DNA of 64,000 nt from Paramarasmius palmivorus (lineage: Eukaryota > Basidiomycota > Agaricomycetes > Agaricales > Marasmiaceae), in assembly GCA_037176845.1 (NCBI GenBank), contig JAYKXP010000032.1:186001-250000 (forward strand), written 5' to 3'. Below, one piece after another: positions 55,750 through 64,000 of this stretch. Below the pieces are notes generated by a model. That model saw only the letters and a program-made list of their open reading frames with translations. It was not told the origin of the DNA and ran no database searches. The first letter of the stretch is position 1, and each line of letters starts with the position of its first letter. The translations under genes and the position numbers were made by a program.

Positions 55750-57938
55750 TCTTCGTCCGACACTCTCATAATGCTTCAAGACACGACTTCGAGGGAGAAA
55801 CGTTCCGAAATTGAGATATTTTACTCAAATTCAACCTAGAAATCTCAAGAACAGAATGCTTCCACCAACGACTTTGAAGCTTGATCTCAACCTCATTCTT
55901 GCTCGGAATCTCTTGTCATCGGGCAATCACATTGCCCGTTCTCACTCATCATGTCTCTCATCTTTCCTGGAAGCAACATTATAATCAGGTATTGGCTTTT
56001 TTATGAAGTATATCAATTCTTTCCATTCAAGATTTTGGATTGACAGGAACATGCATATCTTCTATGGTCATATTGAGTGCAAGAAGCTCGAGTTCAATGA
56101 ATAGACGTTTCGAGGCTGTCCTAGTCTGTAAAATGCTTTTGGGTTTCCTGTTCGAGATGACCTTCCTCCAAATTTGTTGATGGGCTTGCTGCATATGCCC
56201 CCCTGCTCACGGCACAAATAACGCTGTCTTTCCACGCCCGTCACCAAGCATCTTTGCCGAAACTTCCATCGCTCGCTAGCTTTCAAGGATGCAGGCTTGA
56301 CCTTGTAGCTGACCTTGCCATCGCCCTATGTGACCCCGACAATCTCCACTTGCGGGCCTGTTCTTCCTTGGCCGTTCCTCGAATTCCCCAGTTGTGTTTC
56401 CTGCCTCCACGGTTCTTCATGTCGACCTGCTCGCATGACTGCTCGTCCGTGGCGCGACGCTCTATATCCCGAGATATTTCTGAATTTCTCCGAGTACAAA
56501 GTACATCAGCGCTGCACAAGAGCATTGTCAAGGCCTGTCAAGTCTATTTACGACAATATCTTTCGTGATACACCATATTGTACGGTATGTTATTCCCGAT
56601 ATATCAATTCTCCCGCTCGTTATCTGCTATGTTCGTATTAGGCTTACCTGCCAAACGATTCTATCAAGCTGTTCCCGAGATGCCAATGAACCAATAGCGG
56701 CCTAAATACCTCCGCTCTGTGTTATTACCCCACAGGCAATCATGATGGGACGAGGCACTACCGACATGTTTCCTGTCCCCAGAAGTGTACTTCGTGGCTG
56801 CGTTAAACACAGTTGGCGGTACACGATTGTTTGCCGCGAGGGCTTTTGCATCCGTCGCCACAGGATTCCCCATCAGCCGAGCACATGTTGCTCAACCTCC
56901 CGCTTCAATTCATCCTGCCCTGGGCTCCTCCCCATTTTGTCATATGTACCTGGATACAGGTGTAAGTATCTTACGGCTTTGGACACTTCTCCCATACCCA
57001 TATCATTCTTATGCGTCCCTCCGAAATCATCGTGTCTCATATCCAATTGCCATCCAAGCTGTAAGCTTGTGATTACCACAGGCCTTCGCGGATTATGATC
57101 GTGGGACGAGATGGAAGCGTGCTACCAGGACTTAGAAGGTAATCCCGTCTCGACAGGTCCACTTGGCAAGAAACTATGTATGCAGGAGCTCGGAGGCAGG
57201 GAGGACGGGTTTAGACTTCACATCAGATGTTCTGACATTACATCAATGAGTGGTGTCTCTGTCTTGGTAAAGCCGATAATAGGCATGGATCATTTATGCT
57301 CTCCCGTCCCGAGGCAATTAAGGACCCGTTCTAAAAATTCAAGCTAATAGAGGACGACCACCTCGTCGACGACTGCGGTCGACGGGCGATGAACGGTCCG
57401 CAACATGGACTGTGTGAGTGTACATTGCTCATGCGTATGCAAAATTCACATTATTTCAGGGAACGCATGACTCGAACACAAAACCCTCCGAACACATTCC
57501 AATGATATCTGAACCTTACAACAATTAATCTCTCGTCTTCCTCTTCGGAAGTTACAACGTCCTCGTATGGACTAGAGAGAAGTGAATACCGGCGGTTGCC
57601 CACGCTCCATGTTGACTCCAAATGTTGCGAAGCAGATGACTCGGCTTTAGTAACCCGTTATAGCGCGCTCACAGAGCACGCCGCCAGCGCTTCGCAAATC
57701 GCTCGCACCGACGGGTAAATCTACCATATGCAAGAGGCCCACCGGTAGCTAAGCTAAAAGAAAGCCTATAAGAAACCGAGTTGCGCGAGTCACTCGAACT
57801 CCACCCTTGACGCAAGTTTTTCGTCAAGATGAAGAAAGAACTCCAGCTAACCGATTGGAGACCTCTCAGCCTGCAGGCTCGGAGGTGTGTATATTCATGG
57901 TAATAAACCCTTTCATTTATCTCAGCGACCCCGAAGCG
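55750..57938. other. Gene-poor stretch
   Basis: About 2.2 kb with no convincing gene. A dispersed repeat copy lies at 55983-56011. Open frames of 70-118 codons (for example 56742-57098) overlap in several frames without motif. Confidence 0.5.
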
Positions 57939-58350
57939 CGATCCAGACGTGCGAGAGATCCATCAGCGGCCTTGGATCAAATCGTGCACGGTAGATGGTC
58001 TTGAACACACGAAAGTGGGGAAGAAGCTCAGCCGTGAGCTCCAAGTATGACTTCAGAGATGGACGATGTTCCTGGAATGACATAGACAGCTAAGAGATTG
58101 CTTTCGCCTGCGAAGACGTGCATGTCAGAGTGAAGTCAAGTTAGAATGCCAACTTGGAAGTTCAGTTTCAAAAAGGCGAGCGCATTCCATGTCATCGTTC
58201 CATCTATGGTACTCACGGTTCTCCACGGAAAAAGAGATAATCTTCGGTAGCAGCTTGAAGGCAGGTGAAGGATGTACGGGCTCCGCAGTTGCTTCATAGA
58301 ATCGAAACACTTGAGGAATGAATGATGAACCGACCGGTGGCAGGCCATTA
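57939..58350 (-). pseudogene. Possible gene remnant downstream of mL38
   Basis: On the minus strand two protein-like blocks appear in different frames: GSSFIPQVFRFYEATAEP...FSVENRE (about 58210-58340) and RPSLKSYLELTAELLPHFRV...ALRGR (about 57939-58060). A GTGAGT donor follows the first, but no acceptor restores a frame to the second. The style resembles the end of an F-box or similar agaric protein. A decayed gene fragment is likelier than a working gene. Confidence 0.3.
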
Positions 58351-58447
58351 AACCATAATCATTAGTTACCGATGTATAAGCAATGGAAGGTGAGATATCT
58401 GTATAGTGTATGCCGAGGGTTTGCCTCGACCGTGTACCATAACCAAT

Positions 58448-60471
58448 CTAAGGGTACTTTTTGAGTGTCTTGAAGACCTCATGTCGGTTCTCCTTTGGCG
58501 GAAGACCATAACGAGGTTCCGATCGTCCTGAACAGGCATCAGCGGACTGAAGACGCGAGAAACCAGACGATAACACTCACCCAAAACGGCTTCATAGATA
58601 TGAGTGACATGCTCATCCCAAACTTCTCTGAACATATGATAACCACCTCCCATGGCAGCGTTCAGACCCCATTTCTTGACAAAGTCGCGGACATTAAATC
58701 CTAAGCGTTGGTCATCAGGAACGACGGGAATATCGAGGCTCTTCGAAGTGGGTACGCCACGCGTGGCCGTCGCCTCCGTGTTGAGGCTATACGATGTTTT
58801 CGGCGGATTAGGGAGAAGAAGAACGGTGTATCGGTGATACGGGGTGCCACGCTGAGGGTGCGGAGGTATGTATCTCGTGTGCGTGTTGAGATGAGTAATG
58901 GGTCCGCGGTGAGTGGCGGAAAGAGGAATATTGGGCCTGTAAAGATAGAGGGTAAGGGGACAAGTTTTGACTCTGATCGGACCGCAGAAAGAAGGCCGAA
59001 GAACCTACTTGAGCCAGTGAAGGTATGTAGTGAAGGTTTGATTCGTTTCATCTGGAACGTCTGTGAAAGAATAACAATGTGATGAGTATGCAATAGATCG
59101 TCGCTGATTAGATAGAAGTACTAACCAGGGTCAACCATTAGCATCGTGTAGAGCCTCGTGTCTGTGTGGAAAACATGAGGGAATAGCGTAGGTGGCTTGA
59201 GTGTCTAAAAAAGAACATAACAGAGACATAACATCGGTAAGTGTGAATGGGGCGAAGCGAAACGTAAGCATACCTGCAAAGATGTGACAAAACTGCCTGG
59301 TTCGACAAGGAAGAAACGTCTCGCAGCCCCTGTGAGGGGTACTTCGCTAAGTGCAGGCTTCACATTGACGTCCAAGTCCACGGTGGGGTGTATGACAGGA
59401 AGTACGTCAGGACAGATATTCATTTGATGAATACGTTCCATCTGAACGAATATATAATATTAACGAGTCATGTTGCAGAATAATGTGAAGAGGCACGTAC
59501 CAATAGGTCAAGTTTCCCGTCACTTCTCCATCGTTGCTCAGCGAGATGACGGTGGGAGCGTTTGGTCATATCAGCTGCGGTGTCTTGGTTAGCATACGCG
59601 TTCAATGGTCAAAAATAGAGTACTGACCCATAGCATTGGCGACTGCCCATCGTACGTGAGGCAAATTAACCTCACTTTGCACTTCTAGAATGCCCAACTT
59701 TTCCCTCATCTTCTCCAATTCTGCGTCCAACCGGACCGCTTCCTCCTTGTCCTTCTCACTACCATTCTTTGCCGCCTCCAAAGCTGCCGCCAGTTCTTTA
59801 GCCTTGCTTTTGATTTGAAGACTATAAGCTGCCGCTTCCTTCTTCAGTAGCCGCGAATCCTTGTATATGACCTTTAGCGCTTCGTCATATGCCGGAAGCA
59901 CACCTTCCCGTAGAGGACGGTTCCACTTGCGTGTCTTCGTCAATGAAATACGAGGTCGCGAACGAGTGATAACGCGTCTCTTGCCCTTTGTACGTCCATT
60001 GCCATCCTTCTGCAGACCACGGTCTGGAGTGACACCACCGTCGGCCTTGGTCTGAGTCGGACGACCAGTTTTCGTGCGTCCAGTGCGTCCTCTTGTTGGG
60101 GTTTCCGAGTCTCCAGAGGTAGCAGTGGTAGTAGCCTCGCTGTTAAGACCGTCGTTTGCGCCCAGTGTGCCTTCCACATTAGCCCTTGCATTCGCCTTTA
60201 CCCGTGCCGCCTCCTTTGCTCTCTCCTTCACCGCCGAAGCCTTCCTCCCACTCGTCTTCTTCACAGCATCCACCTTCAAAGGTTTTGGTAGCGTACTCGG
60301 CCGTCGGTGTTGCGGTTTCAATAGCGTAGGCGTCAATAGAGTTTCCTTTGTACGAGGACCGGAAGAGGAAGCCTCTATCGAAGAGGCAGAGGACTGAAGC
60401 GATGCATTGAATCTCCTAGCACCCACTGAGAAGATTCTAGATGAAATTGGACCCCGACGCAGTGCCAGCAT
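58448..60471 (-). CDS. MRPL35: Mitochondrial ribosomal protein mL38 (PEBP fold)
   Basis: Large-subunit mitoribosomal protein mL38 (yeast Mrpl35). Exons on the minus strand include 59628-60471, 59501-59574 and 59274-59441, then several short ones ending with TAG at 58448-58450; all join in frame. The N-terminus (MLALRRGPISSRIFSVGARRF) is a basic mitochondrial targeting sequence. A long Lys/Arg/Thr-rich linker follows, then the mL38 block (LPAYDEALKVIYKDS...NLPHVRWAVANAM). The C-terminal half is a PEBP fold with TRLYTMLMVDPDVPDE and YLHWLKPNIP, plus KWGLNAAMGGGYHMFREVWDEH typical of mL38. The linker is longer than I would expect. Confidence 0.93.
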
Positions 60472-61377
60472 TGTTGTGCTGTGCTGGACGAGTCGTTCAC
60501 GGTTCAGTAGAAATTTTTCGCGTAAGTCCGGAGTCGAATGGGACGCGATGTTTGGCTTTGTTGTGCTACAGCCTCGAGCGGCTTACGCCACAATCTGTTC
60601 AACTTTATTCGCTCACACTTGCGCTCACTGCCTCTGATTTCTGGAACAAAGGTTATCCTATGTAGTTCAGCGCCGACTCCGAGCTTGTTTAATCAATCAA
60701 TATGGATGCGGGAAGGAACAACAGTGTTGAATTAACACAGACTAATCAACATAGAGTACAAGAACTACTAAAGACGAACTCTGGTGTACATATCTACTCT
60801 AGTAAGTACGAGGAGTGTACGAGTACCGACAACACAATCCCAGCAAACAGTGATGAGGAAACAAGAACCAAACCAACCTAGTCTAGGTAGAGAGAGGAAG
60901 GTTGGTGGGCATAATGATAGGTAATAAGAGACAGCATAAGGACAGCAATATGCATGGAGACTTAATATACGGGTTGGGGAGTGTGAGGGGCACTGGGAGT
61001 CGAAGGGAGAGGAAGTTCGAAGAACGAAAACGGAAACCAAAAAATTATCGGATCTGGGGTAACGGGGAAGACCGAAAGAGAAGCACAGGGATGGGGTAAC
61101 GCAAAACAAGAGGTATAGACAGCTAAGAGCAAGGGGTACCAGGCAAATATAGGCAACGAAGACCCAGGTCAAGGGAGATTATAGAAAATGGTGATCGGGA
61201 AAGGCGATGATGTTGGTGAGGTGGTGATGATGTTGGTGATGGTGGTGATACAGATAACGAATGGCAAATATACAGCAATAACGATAGTAGCTGGCGGCTG
61301 CAGCTAAACAAGCGATAGCGGAGATAAACAATCGAGAACGAGGAAACAGACAACAGCGCCCATTGACGAGTTGTTGT
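60472..61377. other. Spacer with GGT/GAT trinucleotide repeat
   Basis: Promoter of mL38 and 3' flank of the FYVE gene. 61204-61250 is an imperfect GAT/GGT trinucleotide repeat. Open frames on the minus strand are low-complexity and not accepted. Confidence 0.5.
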
Positions 61378-62647
61378 TCAGAAGGTAGAGAGGGAGAGGC
61401 TTCTTGGACTGACGACCTCGGGTTCCCGTGGGAATCGGTATTGGAAGTCTAATGAATGGAAAAGGTTAGTGAACTAGACCAATGACAGGAATATCCGAGT
61501 ACGAACCTCCGTCTCTGATGACAGGATTCTCCCTGCGTAACCGTTCCTCCTCGAGCTCCCTTTCCAGACGAATCTCATAAGGGGCCTTGCCTCCAGGAAT
61601 GGGCACACGTTGGCCGTCTGAGACCGGACCTTGCTTCGGTTCCCAGCGACCACCACCCGTAGCTTTACACAGCACGGATGACCGTCTGAGCGGGTATGAG
61701 TCAAGCTCTCCAAATGAGCGCTCCTCGTCGGGTAGAGTCATAGATGAACCACGCATGGTGGCTCTACGACGAAGATCCGGATTTGAACAGCGCGAGCGAC
61801 TCCGCTTAAGGGAAGCAGTTTCGGCAGGAAGGACTAGCCCGAGGCCATTAGGTGGCGTTCTCGGACTAGAAGATGACGGCGAACTGGCACGGCTACCGCC
61901 GCTAGGCGACAGTGGTCGTTTAGTGAGGAGAGTGATAGGTAATGATGGGCGAACTAGTTCGGGTGTTCTAGGCGTCGATGGACATCCATGAAGCTGATCC
62001 CAACAGTCGTCACATATCCGAGAATCAACAATAGGTGACTCGGGAGATTCGTAGGAGGTAATGGGAGTGTTTCTTGGGGGATGTAAGAAGGGAAGTTTGG
62101 AGGTGTCCAAGAGAGGAGTCGAGCGCGACGTACACGCCTTGCAAAACACACCGCCGCATTTGCGACAGTGGTGCCTGCGCTCCCACATAGAGAAAGGCAC
62201 TCTGCAGTAGAAGCTGTCGCAACCAGCGGCCAGATGATCGGGCTAGAGAAGAACAAGGCCAGAGTGAGCAAGTTGAAAGACGCGTCATAGGGGCTGGGTT
62301 CGTACCTTCCAAAGTTGTCTGGGCATCAACACAGCGAGATGTTCGTTAGGTCGAACTGAAGGTTGCTGGATAGAAAGCATGGGTAATTGAAGAGCCAGAC
62401 TGGAAGAAGATGATTGTCCACAACTGTCGTCGTCGGATAAGATTGAGTATGTGGAACGTGGAGATTCTATATTGACACGCGTCAGGAAATGTGATGATGG
62501 TTGAAAGAGTATAGTATACGCACGAGATAAGGGTGAAGAACAAGTTAATGACTTCGTATGGGTGGCCTTGTCGTCGTCAACAACGGTGACGAGAGCGACA
62601 TGAGGGGGGGAATTACAGGCAGCAAGAGCGGCAGTCAGGGCTGACAT
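61378..62647 (-). CDS. FYVE zinc-finger protein (four exons)
   Basis: Exons 62524-62647, 62306-62466, 61507-62242 and 61378-61448 (minus strand) join to 363 residues. The FYVE-type finger has the diagnostic RRHHCRKCGGVFCKAC core and a closing CDDC, so binding to PtdIns3P on endosomal or vacuolar membranes is expected. The first Cys pair reads CDSFYC, with four residues between the cysteines instead of the usual two. The rest is disordered, rich in Ser/Pro (SPSSSSPRTPP), with a short acidic-basic helix near the C-terminus (YEIRLERELEEERLRREN). Intron 1 (57 nt) is a multiple of three and could be retained. Downstream partner unknown; length fits small fungal FYVE proteins. Confidence 0.87.
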
Positions 62648-64000
62648 TGATGATGGGGAGAATACCAACCATCGGAAGATTATGGTGTTGATTTATGTAT
62701 CTGCACCCATTGGGTGTCGCTTAAAGCGTGGGATTATCTGATCTCTTGATCGAGATCTTTCGGCGTCTGTACCCATTACGCATTTATTTATTTAATTATT
62801 TATTTATTTTACGGGGGACAAGCATGTGGCTTCATCAAATATCCCCGAGCGAAAGGGTTTCGCCGAATCCTCCCCGTTCTCTCTTTCTTCCTTCTTCTCC
62901 TCTTATGCCCAATTTCCCTTCAGCAGTAGCCTACAATAGCTCTACATTCGACCGCAGTCCGGTCTCAACTTGCCTTCGCAGCTGGAATCCAAGTTACCGT
63001 CAGGCAGTGTTGGATCATATGTTCCTCCCTGTTTCTACGCAATTTCTATTTTCCAGGCGGCGTGTTTGGTGTTCAAAACCGAAGTTTCCAAACTAGTTAC
63101 CGCTTGTAGATAATCTCCAGTCTCCATGGATCAGTTTCGCCACGTGAATATGCTGCCGGAATCGCCACAGACGCCGGTTCCTCAGCAATGTGCATGCTCT
63201 CTGTCCCCCGACCCTGCCCTTCGTTGTCATTTTACTCCCCCATTCCGGGCCCCGTCGCAACTGTTTCTTACGACAGAAATCCAGCTACACCAATATTTAT
63301 TTAGAAAGGTTAAATAACTGGCGTAATCATTCATCTGGCCTAGTGTTCCCTTCCGGTACTCTAGGACCTAAGGAAATAGTCCCTTCACCTCGAGGGAGGA
63401 TGAACATATGGATGCCTCTGCCGTCGGTTTTGTACACCTTCGTTCTCCTGCTCTTCAGGACATTGCTGTCGTAAGCTTCTGACGCCACTTACACAGCGTC
63501 AATCAGCCTCGTGTAGGAAAGTTTGTACACTTCGCTGTGAACAAACACCCAGGCTTGGGCATCGATTGACATATGAGTTTTGAGCGCATCAAAACGAGAT
63601 ACCAACATGAATCATCTATCAGACTTGAGGCCATACATTACAGTCCAAAAAAGAGTGCGTCAGCGCTGCTACTCTTCCATGATGGGTGACCGCACCCAGT
63701 ATTACCGTTCAATTACCAGTATCCTCTCATACCTCCGCTTGCAGTACTAGTACCAGTACTCACAACCTTGTCGTCCGCGGTCAGATTTCTATCCAATCTA
63801 GCCGCCGTAGCTGTTTCAGCCTGACCCTCATCAGGTCCTCTTCGCCTCTCTGAAACCGTTGCCGCTTGTGTCCCTGCCAGTACTCTCTCGTCTATTCGCC
63901 TTGTCTACTATTCCCCACTTCCTCCCCAGGTCAAAGTGTATCCTCCGCCTATCCTCTTCTGGCGGGTGATGACAACGCATCATATCTCTGACAGGATATC
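62648..64000. other. Terminal spacer, no gene recognised
   Basis: Promoter side of the FYVE gene with a TTTA-rich low-complexity tract at about 62781-62808. The remaining 1.2 kb shows only short open frames without motif. I looked for tRNA and 5S signals and found none. Confidence 0.45.

Noticed and set aside
56742..57098. 118-codon open frame in the gene-poor stretch
   Set aside because: Several overlapping frames are open over the same bases, none with a recognisable domain.
61123..61353. Minus-strand Ser/Pro-rich frame near the FYVE gene
   Set aside because: Produced by the GAT/GGT trinucleotide repeat; no ordered sequence.
63640..64000. Structural RNA gene at the right end
   Set aside because: No A/B/C-box arrangement, acceptor stem or T-loop motif could be found.

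Overview
The window looks like nuclear DNA of a mushroom-forming basidiomycete (Agaricomycetes). Genes are dense and on both strands, introns are 45-75 nt with GT...AG ends, and the families are typical of that group: FunK1 kinase, single-exon F-box/LRR-like proteins, a BTB protein, fungal cutinases and a trypsin-fold family. No rRNA, tRNA or CRISPR array was recognised. All calls come from reading the sequence; no database search was run.

Left part (1 to about 42,200) is accessory and rich in duplications. Four six-exon cutinase genes (139, 17713, 21930 and 27809) alternate with members of one F-box family. Three times a cutinase is followed in the same direction, 329-501 bp later, by an F-box gene, so the duplicating unit seems to be a cutinase + F-box cassette. 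The F-box family has nine full-length or nearly full-length members. Seven look intact, one (1542-3245) carries two in-frame stops and one (33154-34909) a frameshift. A further short relic lies at 6520-6640, and a more distant F-box protein at 39665. Between them sit a FunK1 kinase, a BTB protein, an HSL-type alpha/beta hydrolase, a nine-exon agaric protein, a Ser/Pro-rich protein and a small two-exon gene. A second hydrolase survives only as a relic at about 41775-42180.

Right part (about 42,700 to 62,650) contains mostly conserved cellular genes: a Sec4/Rab8 GTPase (exocytosis), Arp5 (INO80 chromatin remodelling), a Sid2/Dbf2 NDR kinase (septation/mitotic exit), mitochondrial ribosomal protein mL38 and a FYVE zinc-finger protein. 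Two accessory genes are mixed in: a P-loop protein and a trypsin-like protease homologue. The last 1.3 kb shows no gene.

Mobile DNA: a 1.67-kb element (10485-12151) has ~205-bp terminal inverted repeats, a 9-bp target duplication and a decayed helicase fragment inside, which fits a Mutator-like, Pack-MULE type element. An 84-bp miniature with related ends lies at 49788-49871. A 997-bp element (52550-53546) with ~105-bp inverted repeats and an 8-bp target duplication fits a non-autonomous hAT element.
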